Assembly: GCF_034190915.1 (NCBI RefSeq)
Contig: NW_026947486.1
Location: forward strand, 18,936,001-19,000,000
From: Cavia porcellus
Taxonomy: Eukaryota > Chordata > Mammalia > Rodentia > Caviidae
Reading direction: 5' to 3'
Length of the DNA: 64,000 nucleotides
In this document: one piece after another, positions 11,060 through 22,866 of the stretch
Numbering within the stretch: the stretch's first letter is position 1
Layout of the letters: each line of letters starts with the position of its first letter
The notes under the pieces: model-generated
The model's database searches: none
Seen by the model: only the letters and a program-made list of their open reading frames with translations
What the model was told of the DNA's origin: nothing
Made by a program: the position numbers and the translations under genes

Positions 11060-11088
11060 TATATATTTGGTTTCAGTTCTGAGTTAAA

Positions 11089-12700
11089 AAAAATCAATAG
11101 AATTACTATACACTAACAACAAAATCACAGAGAGGGAAGTAAGACAAACCACACCCTTCACACTAGCAAGCAAAAAAATGAAATATTTAGGAATTACTCT
11201 CACGAAAGAAGTGAAAGACCTATGCAGGGAAAATTATAATACACTGAAAAAAGAAATTGAAAATGATCACAGAAAATGGAAAGACATCCCTTGCTCATGG
11301 ATATGAAGAATAAATGTTGTGAAAATGGCCATTCTCCCAAATCTGTTATACAGATTCAAAGCAATCCCAATGAAAATACTATCAACATACCTCATAGATC
11401 TCCAGAAATCACTCCTAAAATTCATCTGGAGTGAGAAGAGATCTAGAATAGCAAAGACAATTCTAAGCAGTAAAGGCAAGGCAGGAGGCATCACAATCCC
11501 TGACTTGAAGTTATACTACAAAGCAACCGTAGTAAAATCAACATGGTACTGGAATCAAAACAGAGCCGAAGATCAATGGAATAGATTAGAAGATACAACC
11601 ACACCTACAAATGCACTCAACCACCTTATTTTTGATAAAGGAGCCAAGCAGGTTCACTGGAAGAACGACAGTCTCTTTAATAAATGGTGCTGGAAAAACT
11701 GGCTCTCCATTTGCCGAAAACTAAAACTAGACCCATGTCTATCACCATGTACTAAATTAAAATCTAAATGGGTCAAAGATCTGAATATTAAAACAAAAAC
11801 ACTAAATCTATTGGAAGACAAATTGGGTAGAAACCTTGAAGATGTAGGGGCAGGTAGAGAATTCACGAACAGGACTCAAATCGCATGGGAAATACTTCCC
11901 AGAATGAATAACTGGCATCATCTCTTATTAAAACGTTTCTGCATGTCAAATGAAATCTCCAGCATAGTGAAAAGAAAAGCCACAAACTGGGAAAAAAATC
12001 TTAGTGAACTGTCCCTCAGACAAAGGACTTCTGTCTAAAACACATAAAGAATTAACAAAGAATGAGACTACCAAAATTCAAAGATCCAGTCCAAAAATGG
12101 ACATCTGAGTGGAATACACAATTCTCAGATGAAGAAATACAAATGGCAAATAAATACTTGAAAACATGTTCATCACCATTACTCATTTGAGAAATGCAAA
12201 TTAAAACCACACTGAGATTTCATCTCACTCCTCAAAAAATGGCCAGGATCATAAAAAACCAACAACAATAAATGCTGGAGAGGATTTGGGGAAAAAGGAA
12301 TTCTTCTGCACTGTTGGTGGGAGTGTAGACTGGTGCTACTACTGTGGGGGTCAGTCTGGAGATTTCTCAAAAACCTGGGATTGGAAGTACCATTTTACCG
12401 AGCTATTCCACTTCTGCTTATATTCCCAGAAGAACTGAAACATCATACCACAATGATATATGTGTACCCATGTTTATAGCAGCACAACTTGTAATAGTGA
12501 GATCTTGGAAACAACCTAAGTGTCCATCAACTTAGGAATGGATAAAAAAGTTGTGGTATTTGTATACAATGGAGTACTACTCAGCTATAAAGAAGGTTCA
12601 CATTGAGATATTTATAAACAAATGGGCGCAGCTTGAGACCATACTCATAAGTGAAATAAATCAAACTCACATGTATGAATACTGAATAGTTTCCCTAGTG
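11089..12700 (+). pseudogene. L1-X ORF2, C-terminal part (broken)
   Basis: L1-X ORF2 resumes after the PSMD10 retrocopy. An open stretch at 11319-12038 contains the conserved blocks GGITIPDLKLYYKATVVKS, STWYWNQNRAEDQWNR, HLIFDKGAKQ and NDSLFNKWCWKNWLSICRKL. Frame changes near 12040 break the Cys-rich C-terminus (12180-12680). The related L1-D copy shows the same blocks on the other strand. Confidence 0.92.
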
Positions 12701-14046
12701 TAAGAAATGGTAAGAATATATAAAAGTATGTGGTAATCATGATTCCCCATTATATTACTTTGAAGCCTTATAAAGTTTTCACTCATTAATTGGAATGCTT
12801 TTATTCTGGGCTGTTTGACTTTATTGTCTGTGATGGTATGAACAGCTATTTTAAAGAAAAAAAGACATCATAATAGCTAGGGCTGATTTAATATCATCTT
12901 GTTTTGAAGTCCCATCGAACTGTTGTTCTTCTGTCTCCCTTGGTTTTATCATGTTGTATCTTATTGGATTTCATTATACTAGGCAAAGAGATAATATAGA
13001 AACCATTGTTCGTTTTCTGTTAGCTGGTTCTAAATACCTTGTAATACTTGCATCCTCTTGAATGGTTTTACACTGTCTTGATATGTTTGATGCTATAGTA
13101 TAAGAAGTTATCCTCAAATATTTCAAGGAAAGAGACACTATGGTTACTACTATTAGATCGGATTATCCTGTGGTGAAACACGACATTGCTAAAATTGTTC
13201 TGTTCTGACCTGTGTTTTTATGTTGTTATATGCTCTTTTATCTCAATCTCCCCCTTTTTAAAAATTAATTATTTTTTTATTATTTTTTAATTAAGGGAGA
13301 AATAAATTAAAAATTAGCAGGATATATTATAATAACTTTTTTGATTTCATATTAACTTGATATTAAGCCCTGTATTGCTCGCACCATCTGGTTTTGACTG
13401 ATTTTACTCTATTCTGTTTTGTTTGATAGTATCAAGTTTGAGGGTATAGGCAACTACTTTGAAGGCAATAAGATTCACTATGATGCCCATTGTGGTTTGA
13501 GTATTACCTTCTTTTGAAGCCCTTTAATATCTCCAATGTTTCAGTTTTATTGGTTTTGTTCTGTACTGTTTTGTACAATTTTATTATATCTAATGATATA
13601 GGCAATTCTTTTTAAGGTAGCAAGAGCCATTGTTGATTACCTTGTATTCTGTTTTTACATCATGTACTATGTCCATCCTTTGTTTTGACTGAGTGCTTTG
13701 TTTTGTCATATTTGGTTTTATTCTCTTCTTAAAAAAATGTAATAAGAACAATGGGAGTAATAAAACCCAAAATGTGTACATTTTGTTGTAAAAAAAAAAA
13801 GAGAGGAAAAAAATGTGCTCTAAAAGATACAACTGCAAGTGTGTTAAGATAGATGACCATATTACTGAGTTTTTGTTGGATCATTGAACAGAAGTGTTTG
13901 CAGTCTCACTGTTTGAATGTCCACTTTGTATGCCTTAATTTTGTAACTTGAACAATTATTTCTAAGATGACAATATGTAATCTATTAACTAATGATTTCC
14001 TACTGTTTATTTTTTTGAAATTCTGTATTATTTGTACCCTTTTTTA
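12701..14046 (+). other. L1-X 3' UTR
   Basis: AT-rich L1 3' UTR built from degenerate repeated modules, including 'gaacagctattttaaagaa' and related forms. It matches HAL1-A 7798-9079. The usual A-rich end appears clipped after ttgtacccttttttaaaaa. Confidence 0.8.
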
Positions 14047-15747
14047 AAAAGGAAGGGAGAATAACTGATTAAACATATATGATATCATATCTAAAGCAGT
14101 ATAATTAGCAATAACAGTGGTATCAAGTGCAGTTTGGAAACTGACAAGCTGTGGTAGAGACTGATTTTGTACTTTAGACCATAGGAGCAAAGTTCATAGC
14201 TATATAACAGAACCAATCATAAATTAGGAGTTTGTATACAAAATTTTTCCCCTTGCTAGAATGGTTTTACCCTGTGGTGGGGAAATTTAGGGAGGATGGT
14301 GTATAAAATAAAGATAACTGGTAAAGAAGTAGAAGCAAGACTGGAGGACAAAGGATGATGAAGCAAGGTTTAGGAAACTAGAGAAAAGGATGGAGAAGAA
14401 AACTGAGACAGTGTTTGAGGGATTATCTGAAGTTGGCCTCTGGGTTTGGGGGATGGGATTAGATTTCTAGATCTAGAGTGCTCCCCAGCCATTTAGAAAA
14501 GAAAGAAGAAAGATAAAGAGGAAAAAATCAAAAGAAAAAAGGCAAAAGGAAAGAAAGTAAGATAAAAGCAAAAATAAGATAAATTTAAATTAAATTAAAA
14601 TTTTTAAAAGGGGAAACACTCCCCCACTGACCCGTTTCTTTGTCCCTAAAGTACTATGCTGGTTTACCATCTGTTGGCTCTTATTTCAGACTTTTCCGTC
14701 CTGCCCATCTTGCCTGTACATTGTGTGTGTGCTAGTCATGGTCCTACTATATGGCTGCCATTCCCCCAGTTTCCAGGTTCCACTGATACAGGAGGAGGGG
14801 CTAAGAACCTAGATTCCTCCATTGGTGCTGGTTGCCAAGTCCTTGATTGTTCCAGGGCTGATTGCTGGTCCTGCGATGTAGGGGGAAGGGCCAGTTACTT
14901 GGGTTCCTTAGATAGGGCCAGTTTCCAAGCCCTGGATTCTTCCCAGGCTTGTTGCTGATCTGGCAGTCTATGTATGGTAAGTCTTAATGCCAACTAGTAT
15001 TTATTACTATGACTCACAGAAACATGTAGTTTGGGAATTAAAAGACTGAAAATAGTAGGGTTTAGGAATCTTAGATTCCCAGATGGTGTCATGGAAAACT
15101 TGCTAGACCCTGGTTGAAAACAGCAAGGAGAACTTTATTCAAGACATTTGGAATAGGAGAGAAATTGAATTCAATCCTATATACAATAGAAGTATTTTAT
15201 ACCCACTGGGCATAAATGGCAAAAGGTACCAGTGAAATTCAATGATAGATCCAATTCCTGAAGAGTTCAATCACTGGATTCATAAGTAAATGTAAACCAA
15301 TGAGAAAAAAACTAAAAAATGTACAGACTCTTAGTTCTTGTTATCTAAATAGCTAAAATGAATGTAAGAGTGGTAGGTCAGATTTTGTTGCTGGGCTAGG
15401 TAACATTAGATTTTGGTTAGTTAGAATTTCTTCTTAGTACTGGGGATTGTACTGTGACCAGCACAGCTCTTGAAGTTGGGGAGGGGGGCAGGGCAGGACA
15501 AGTAGAGTACGTGAAAATTAAAGTTGAGATCAAGTGGAGCCCTCTCTAGGGATAGGAGCAAAGGAACTGCTCAACCACTGTAGTGTTTATTTATACATTA
15601 GCAGTTTAGTGTCATGTGACACCTGTTGCCTGTAATCTGAATCCATGACAACCTAAGGGAACACCTGTCTGACTGGGGCACTCCTTGTTTTCCAACTGTG
15701 CTTGCTTCACCCCAGCATGTGTGATTAATCCCCAGCTTCAGCCACTC
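14047..15747. other. No gene recognised; purine-rich tract and short tandem repeat
   Basis: 14490-14600 is a purine-rich A/G tract. 14791-14967 holds two imperfect units of about 90 bp starting 'ggaggagggg' and 'gggggaaggg'. The rest resembles no family I can name; a degraded LTR is possible. A degraded SINE piece may lie near 15435-15480. Confidence 0.4.
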
Positions 15748-15926
15748 CATACAGGATTGAACACAGGGCCTTCACATTTCCCCAGCTACATCCCCAAACC
15801 CTTTTTTACTTTTTATTTCAAGAACAGGATCTATATAAGTTGCTGAGGCTGGGCTCAAACTTGTGATCCCCTGCCTCAGCCTTCCAAAGTGCTAGGATTA
15901 CAGGAGTATGCCACTATGTTCAGGCT
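15748..15926 (-). repeat. B1-ID dimeric SINE
   Basis: On the minus strand an ID half ('gattgaacacagggccttca') is joined to a B1 half ('gcctcagccttccaaagtgc', 'aggattacaggagtatgcca'). Confidence 0.85.
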
Positions 15927-16043
15927 CATTAATTGGAGCTTTGACTACTTGCTCCTCTCCCTTTTTACATTCTTTTTGTCATTCTTGTTTTCTTTTAATA
16001 GGTAACATTTCTTTTCCAGTTTTCCTCTCCAATTCCTTTTGAT

Positions 16044-16112
16044 GATACGGGTATGGCTCAGTGATAGAGAGTGCATGTTCATGTTCTAGGTTTAGTTCCC
16101 AGTGCACAAAAA
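16044..16112 (+). repeat. ID SINE
   Basis: Plus-strand ID motif 'ggtatggctcagtgatagag' followed by 'ggtttagttcccagtgcaca'. Confidence 0.75.
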
Positions 16113-16794
16113 AATCATTCTTAATTTCTCTTTGTTCTTTCTTTGTTATTCCTCTCTTCAGTGTTTTAGTTAGTCTGTTCACCATGATGGTGATATTCTC
16201 TGTAAATCCTTGATTTGGATTTATATTAGGTCTCAAAGAGGGATAACTAATATGGTCTGAACTGTCCCCTCCGTACCTCACCCAACTGAAGTATCTTACT
16301 TGCTCTCAGGAGAGGGATAATGTATTTAAAAACTACATTATTGGGCTTAGAGTTTTCAGAAGTGTTGTTGGGTTCCAACAAGGGGTGAAGCAGAGATCAA
16401 ACTTTGTAACTGGCTTCCATTGGCAACCAACTTTAGCAAGTATACGTTGATACTGATTTTAGTAACAGTAGTGTAGGAGGTTGCTTCTGTCATTTTCTCA
16501 TCTTCCCAACTTATAGCCATCTGTGTAGAATGCTCATCATCATGTGCCATGAACACCACGCTGTTCTTGGGCACTGTGATAGTAACCTGAATGGTGCCCT
16601 ATCACCATAGCACCATTCCCTTGTCTTCTGTCCGTTAAAAGGGCACTTGTCTTTGGATTTAGGGCCCACTCAGATAATCTAGGATGATCTCAACTCAAGA
16701 CCTTTGATTGCATGTCCAAAGATCCTTTTTTTAAATAACATGACATTTATAGAGTCTAGATGTTAGATTTATAGACACGTCTCTTGTCTCTCTC
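16113..16794. other. No gene recognised; old L1M 3' fragment at about 16650-16740
   Basis: No convincing coding sequence. 16650-16740 ('cagataatctaggatgatct' and following) resembles the 3' region of old L1M elements. The remainder is unassigned. Confidence 0.45.
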
Positions 16795-16952
16795 TTTTTG
16801 TGGTCCTTGGATTACTCAGTCATGCCCTACCACTAAGCTATACTCCCAAACCATTTTTAAAAGAGTCTTTCTGGCCCTGAACCTAAAACCATGCTGCCTC
16901 AACCCCTCAAGTAGCTAGGATTACTGACATCCACCACTGTGCCCAGCTAGCC
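16795..16952 (-). repeat. Degenerate B1-ID SINE
   Basis: Minus-strand ID remnant ('gccctaccactaagctatac') then B1 remnant ('aagtagctaggattactgac'). Confidence 0.7.
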
Positions 16953-17297
16953 ATAACTTTTAATGAGACACTTTTCAACCCACAGGTGTTCATCTTTTCC
17001 TCTCCAAGTTTATATCCATTTCACATATAAAATACATTTGCCCCCATCCTGACATTTGTGAAAGGCTTAACCCATTGCAGCATAAATTTTCATTGTGGAT
17101 CTATGAAAATAGAAAACAAGTTATCTCCTTCCAAAAATGGTGGGAGAGATATAGAACAGACTCCCATTATAAAAGAAAGAAATTAGAAGACTTTAAGGAG
17201 TTACTTATCACAGGAAAGTTCTAAATCTAGTGGAAAAAATTCTGTTAGGTATCAAGGCCTGAAAATAATACTCTGTGACTTGTTGCAGATAAATTAT

Positions 17298-17398
17298 TTG
17301 GTAACTTAGCAAGACCCTGTCTCAAAGTAAACAATAAAGAAAGGCCTGAGGTTATAGATCACTGTGAGGGCCCTAGATTCAGTCTTCAATTCTACCAA
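17298..17398 (+). repeat. Partial B1-ID SINE
   Basis: Plus strand: B1 3' part 'caagaccctgtctcaaagta', then an ID half with 'ggccctagattcagtcttca'. Confidence 0.7.
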
Positions 17399-17699
17399 AA
17401 AAGGGGGTCCTCTTTCTACCCAATATGATATGATTATCATGTGTACAACTGAAAAATGCCCTTTCTTCAGAAAAGTATAGAAGTCATTGGATACTATTCA
17501 TACTTCTCTATGGTAACCCGTAGCTTAAGTAAATACTGTGGTGTAAAGTTCATCATCATTGATAGATGTAATGTGAGAGGATAAGAGAGGGAGCAAAACA
17601 AAAATTGTTTGTTACATGTATGTTCACACATATTCATGACAAGATAAGGAATAAATACTTATAACATTATAATTCTGGTTTCTGCATTATAGTTCTAGG

Positions 17700-19150
17700 T
17701 CCCTTGGTCATAACTAACATTCCTAACTAACTACTTCTACTACCTCATACACCCTTTGCCCTCAGCAAGCACCTTAACTGTTTGTGTACTTTACCTTGGA
17801 GTGTGTGAGGGCGTGACCCAAAAGTCCATGGCTACAGAGTTGGCTTTATTGTTAGTCTTGCCTGAATTGGATTACTGTAGCTTTCCACCAACTTTATTCA
17901 CAAGGCCTGGTAAGTCCTTTAAGTCACCTTCCTTATTGTAGACATACCTTTTCTTACTTCAGTTGTGGAGTAGTGTCAAATCTTCCCTTGGGCAGTTATT
18001 CCTTTTCTTATTGATGCAGAGGCATGAGTAGATCAAAGTGGCTGGATGACAGTATTGACTGAGTGGCAGTGGGTCACTTTGTTTCTCTTGGTAGAAATAT
18101 TCCTCCCATTGGAACCCAGACCTCTATAGCAACAGAGCATAATGTCGTAGTGACAGGAAACAAAAAAATTGTTAATGGGTCAGTAGGGATAAGAATTCTG
18201 GATATGGGGAAAATAACACAGTGTTTCAGATGCTGAGAGGATATGCGCCCTCCTGGAGGATTTTTTCCCTAGTTCTTCAAGGTATTACCACCTAACTGGG
18301 ACTGGACTGAGTCTTCAAAAGACTATTTCACTGTTCTATCGAGTCAGCTACTTTAGGAAAACATGGCACGCCCAGGGAATTTCTTGAACCTGGGTCTACA
18401 GTTTGCTTCCTTGGCTGCAAAATGTGTTCCTCATCAGATGTGATGCTTTAGATGGATGAAGTACAGATGGTAGTTTTGGCAGAAGCATTGTGCACAGGGA
18501 AGGCAAATTCATATCTGGTAACTGAGAGTAACTGTCTCTTCCAGTAAAGATAATGTGCTACTCCTTCCATGATGGAAGTGGTCTGGTGTAATCGAACTGC
18601 CACCAAGTAGCTGACTGATCACTTTGCAGAATGGTACTATGTTGGAAACTCAGTGTTGAACTGTGGTGCTGGAAGTGTGGACACTCTGTCGTGGGCATAG
18701 CTGGGTCAGCTTTGGTGAGTGGAGGGGGCATGTTGCTGAGCCCATGCATAACCTCCATCTTCTAGAAGCACTTGTGGTACCAAAACCTGTGTCTAGGGTT
18801 CTATTAGACAGAATTAATAAGGGACATTTGTTTCCCAGAGAACTCAGACCCACTGTGTGGTGCCTTCTACTTGAATCCCATTAGAAATACACTGCCCTTT
18901 TCTATTCTGCTTAATCTCTTTCCACAAAAGAAGGGTGATACAGTATGTGTTTGTACACAGCACAATACAATATGTGGATTATGTGAGAAGAATATATTTC
19001 ATCAATGACAGATATGACCAATGACATTTCTAAGTGTTCTGTCATCAAGGTTTATAGTTGTGGGGAGTCGTATACCACAGGGCCAAATGATCACGTAAGG
19101 AGTAGTTCCTGGAGGTTCCTTCCTAGTTGAAATCCTCCATAGATCTAACC
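17700..19150 (-). pseudogene. ERVL-type endogenous retrovirus pol fragment (integrase region)
   Basis: Minus-strand frames around 18558-18758 contain blocks characteristic of ERVL integrase: MEVMHGLSN upstream, a Cys/His region, then SDQSATWWQFDYTRPLPSW. The catalytic-domain start, normally with an Asp in a VDYIGP-like motif, reads FDYTRP here. Stops and frameshifts are frequent and no long frame survives. It is an old, dead copy. Right-hand continuation may lie beyond the SINE/HAL1-C block (25200-26560). Outer limits are approximate. Confidence 0.75.
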
Positions 19151-19211
19151 TGAAAAATCAGATCCAAAAGATATTGATATCTTACTAGCATTCTGTTTAG
19201 TCAACAATCTT

Positions 19212-19295
19212 TGCTGGGCAGGTAGCTCAGTGGTAAAACACTTACCAAGAATGTACAAGGCCTTGGATTCAATTCCCAGCACTATCGAAACAAAC
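19212..19295 (+). repeat. ID SINE
   Basis: Plus strand 'gctgggcaggtagctcagtg' and 'ccttggattcaattcccagc', followed by an A/C-rich tail to about 19325. Confidence 0.85.
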
Positions 19296-19667
19296 AAAAC
19301 AAAAACAAACAAACAAAAAAAAACCAATTAACCTTAACAAATACCATCAAAAACCTCCAGGAAACCTCCCACTGATCCAATTCTTCATTATATCATATAA
19401 CAAACATGTCTCTCCGAAATGATGTCACACATGTTTGCAGTTTTTCATTTGACCTTGTCAGATTCCCAAAGTAGAAGTCTCCATAGTAAACCTCACCTTC
19501 AGGCATCTGGTGTAGCTAAAAGCCACTGTCACTCTCTTGCTTTTCACCTCTCTTGAGGCACTATTACGTTGCATTTCCATTGCTGTACAATCCATCTATT
19601 CATTACTTTATCCTCAACTAGTATATTTCCCCTTCTATTCATTTGTTGTTTCTTTTTTGTGAATTAT

Positions 19668-19790
19668 TTGTGGGGGGTGTTTGAGGCAGGGTCTCGGGTT
19701 TAGGCTGGCCTTGAACTTGCAGTGATATTCCTACCTCAGCCTCCTGAGTGCTACGATTACATGTGTGCACCACAATGACCAACTGTTGTT
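19668..19790 (-). repeat. B1 SINE
   Basis: Minus-strand B1: 'gaggcagggtctcgggttta', 'ctggccttgaacttgcagtg', 'cctcagcctcctgagtgcta'. Confidence 0.85.
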
Positions 19791-20054
19791 GATTTTACCC
19801 AAACTTTTGCACCATTAGAAGAAGGAATCTTACCATAGATTTAGATATTTTTCTGATCCAGGTTAACTGGCAGAAAAATCAGTCTATCAGGTTCTTCCCA
19901 TTTGGCTCATTTCTTTTCAACAAAATATAATTACACTGCATCAGAACCAAACCAAAGGGCTATATCAACCACTAGCTATGCAGTTGTGGTCACATTCAAC
20001 TCATTTTAACTTAGAGAGTGAGGGTACATCCACTACATTAGGAATTCTGGCACA
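19791..20054. other. No feature recognised
   Basis: AT-rich sequence without a supported gene or repeat family. Confidence 0.4.
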
Positions 20055-20142
20055 CACTGGGTATGTGTATTCTGGGGATTGAACCCAGGCCCTAATGCAT
20101 GCTAGGTGAGAACTCTACCACTAAGCTACACCTCAGCCTTCC
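20055..20142 (-). repeat. ID SINE
   Basis: Minus-strand 'ggggattgaacccaggccct' and 'actctaccactaagctacac'. Confidence 0.85.
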
Positions 20143-20317
20143 TTAGCCGTCCTTATCTTAACATAAGATTTAAAAACACAGTTACAGTTTTCTTGCTTAG
20201 GAAGTATCCCTGTTTCCAGCATTGTAGTTGTAGATGGTTATAACAAAATCACTCCATCAGGCTGGGGGGGGGGAATTGAGTTGATATGGAAAAGAAAGAA
20301 AAAAATCTAATCATGCT

Positions 20318-20490
20318 GAGTGTTTTGACATATGCCAGTAGTCTCAGCTACCAGGAGGTCAAAGCAAGAAGATGTAAGTACAGGGCCAGCTTGGAAAATT
20401 TAGCGAGACGCTGTCTCAAAATAGACAAAAAAAAGGCAAGGCTGAAAATGTAGCTTGATACATGCTGGGTTCAATTCCCAATACTAAGGG
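20318..20490 (+). repeat. B1-ID dimeric SINE
   Basis: Plus strand: B1 half ('cagtagtctcagctaccagg', 'gcgagacgctgtctcaaaat') followed by an ID half ('gctgggttcaattcccaata'). Confidence 0.85.
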
Positions 20491-20944
20491 AAAAAAACCA
20501 CAAACAAATACCTCCTCCAAAAACACTATAATTATTACACCAGCATGCTCCTGTCTTGGGAAGAATTGTATAGTCACTCCAGCATCCTCTCCCAAGGCTG
20601 CTCCTCCAGATCCACCAGAAAAATAAAGGATTGAAGGGGTTATTCCTTTAGTCTCCTCATGATGAGTGCAAGCAGACACTCCTAAGCACATGTAACCCTA
20701 CCCTCCATACTTTATCTCCCCTTTCAGAGAACCAGTATTTTAATTGGCCATTCCACTTCTGTATAAAACTATTACTGTGAAGAGTCTGGCTCGCTTGCTG
20801 TCTCCTCCTCTCTCCCTTCTTCCCCTCTCCCCTTTCTCAACTGCTGGATGTTTTGGGCTGTTAATTGTGTTCATTGGTCTAAAGAAAAGTGTTAGCCATT
20901 CAAAACTGTGTACTACCTTTTGCTTTATTTTGTTTCCTTTTGCT

Positions 20945-21095
20945 TTGCAGTACTGGTAATTGAATGCAAGATCTTTGTATTGAGGTACACACCCAGGTAC
21001 ATTGCCCAAGCTGGGCTCAAACCTGCAATCCTCCTGTCTCAGGCTCTCAGAGTACTGGGATTACAGGCATGAACCACCATGCTCAGCTCAGTGTT
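20945..21095 (-). repeat. B1-ID dimeric SINE
   Basis: Minus strand: ID remnant ('cagtactggtaattgaatgc') joined to B1 ('aagctgggctcaaacctgca', 'agtactgggattacaggcat'). Confidence 0.85.
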
Positions 21096-21299
21096 TTATG
21101 TTCTGGTTTTTCTCTAGCACTGTAAGGATTTGTACCATTTGCTGACTAAGCAAAGCCCAGTCTAGACTTAGCGTTTTTCTGTCAAAAACTATTAGCAGCC
21201 CTTAAAGCTACTGGCCTTTCCATCTGGGACGTTATCTCTTGGCCATCTGAAGTTGATCTCTTTCGCAGGGAGACAGAAGTTTGTTTTTGTTTTTTGTTT

Positions 21300-21395
21300 T
21301 GTTGTTGTTGTTTATGTTACTCTGGATGGAACCCAGCAGTGCTTTATGATGGAGCTATATCTCCAACCCTTTTTATTTTTTATTTTTGAGACAGA
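21300..21395 (-). repeat. B1-ID SINE, left part (interrupted by HAL1-C)
   Basis: ID half on the minus strand ('ctctggatggaacccagcag'), then the first bases of the B1 half, ttttgagacaga at 21384-21395. The B1 half resumes at 25088. Confidence 0.8.
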
Positions 21396-22866
21396 TTTTT
21401 TTTTAAATTTAAAGAAAAGGAAACAAAAAATACATGGAGATAAAAAAAAGGATAGAAATAATACAAACTTACAGAAAAACAAACGGTAAGAAATTGCTGG
21501 TTGATAAGTTACACATTGTCATCTTAGAAATAGCTGTTCATGTTATAGAATTAAAGTATTTAGAATGACATTCAAAAAGTGACACTACAAACCGTTCTGC
21601 TCTATGATCGAACAAAAGCTCAGGAATATGGTTATCGGTCCTACACATTTGTTTTACATCTCAAAGAGGGTAAGATTAAGCATATCAAAACAGAACAAAG
21701 CAGTTTAAAAAACAATTTAAAGAAATACAGATTTCGAAGCAAGTCCACTGGAGAGCTTCATTGTCTATCTAACTGTCTCTAGTTTCTTACAAATAGTTGT
21801 CCCCATCTTCACCCACTTTATATACTTATTGCATATTATAGAACTAATCAAATCATTGGAGGCTTTTTAGGTCCTTAAGTTCCAAATTAGGGAAGACAAT
21901 AGTAACTACCATCGCATCTCTCATTCTCTTTGTGATAGCTATCCCCATCTCTACATATGCTGAAACTGAACTCAAGAAACCAGTCCAAAGTTATTCTAAT
22001 CAGCGAACAATAGTATTGCTAGAATTTATATCATAATGCTACAAAATTAGCCTCAGGTTTCTTAGCGTCTCTTCCTCAGAGTATCTGTTCATTACATCTT
22101 GCATTATATAATCTGTTCCTGTAAATAATTAAAAAGCAGAAAAAAAAACCCATGTGTGACTTTCTACATATACGTCTATCCTCTCTGTATTATAGGGATT
22201 ACCAAGTCATAGCAAGACAGCAAAACAATTTCCTAGAAAAACATGCAATGGATAAGACATATAAGACCACAATATAGATGATCTTCCGTAGTTACTATGT
22301 TTTCTCTTGTTATTTTCAATAGATTTGACCACCACACTGGCTTATTATAGTTAAATATAGTATCACCTATTTTTATAAAAACTTAACTTTGACAGCATTG
22401 TAGGATTTGAGAGCTGTTACTAATTAATACCAGTATGGATATCCTTTACATCTTGTCATCCTCAGAGTAGTTGCCTCTACTTTTAGGGTTGATACTAACA
22501 AGCATACCAATTTCAAATAAAATCAGCCATGGCCAACCCATAGTCTTATGATTCAGATTCAATTAAGATCAGTCACAGTAAGACAATGTAAGTATTGCAG
22601 GATTTCAGTTTAAGGTAATAGGAAAGTAAGGATAGTTACCATGGTATAACCTGCTATTTTTGGGTCAAGACCAGTATATATTAAATTCAAACTAAATATG
22701 TCAACAAGACTACTATGTCTTTTAAATCCTTATACACCATTAACAATAACCTCTGCCTTTTTCTTTCTTTTTTAATAGAGTTTCAGAGCTATCTATACTA
22801 AAGACTATAGCTTACCGTCCCTGCCTCATGTCTGCTACTCCACTTTTCTGCTATAATTTGTCCACC

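Larger units (their letters stand above)
9095..11088 (+). pseudogene. PSMD10: Distal 3' UTR of the PSMD10 processed pseudogene
   Basis: Sequence resumes directly after the HAL1-A target duplication. It ends with an AATAAA signal at 11054-11059, 26 bases, and a short A-tail (11086 onward) followed by the right-hand copy of the L1-X target site (11089-11104). No reading frame is visible. With 5176-5734 it implies a 3' UTR of about 2.3 kb after removing later insertions. An ID SINE (about 9694-9764) and a 100-bp L1 3' fragment (10189-10288) lie within it. The assignment rests on the nesting logic, not on direct recognition of this UTR. Confidence 0.75.
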
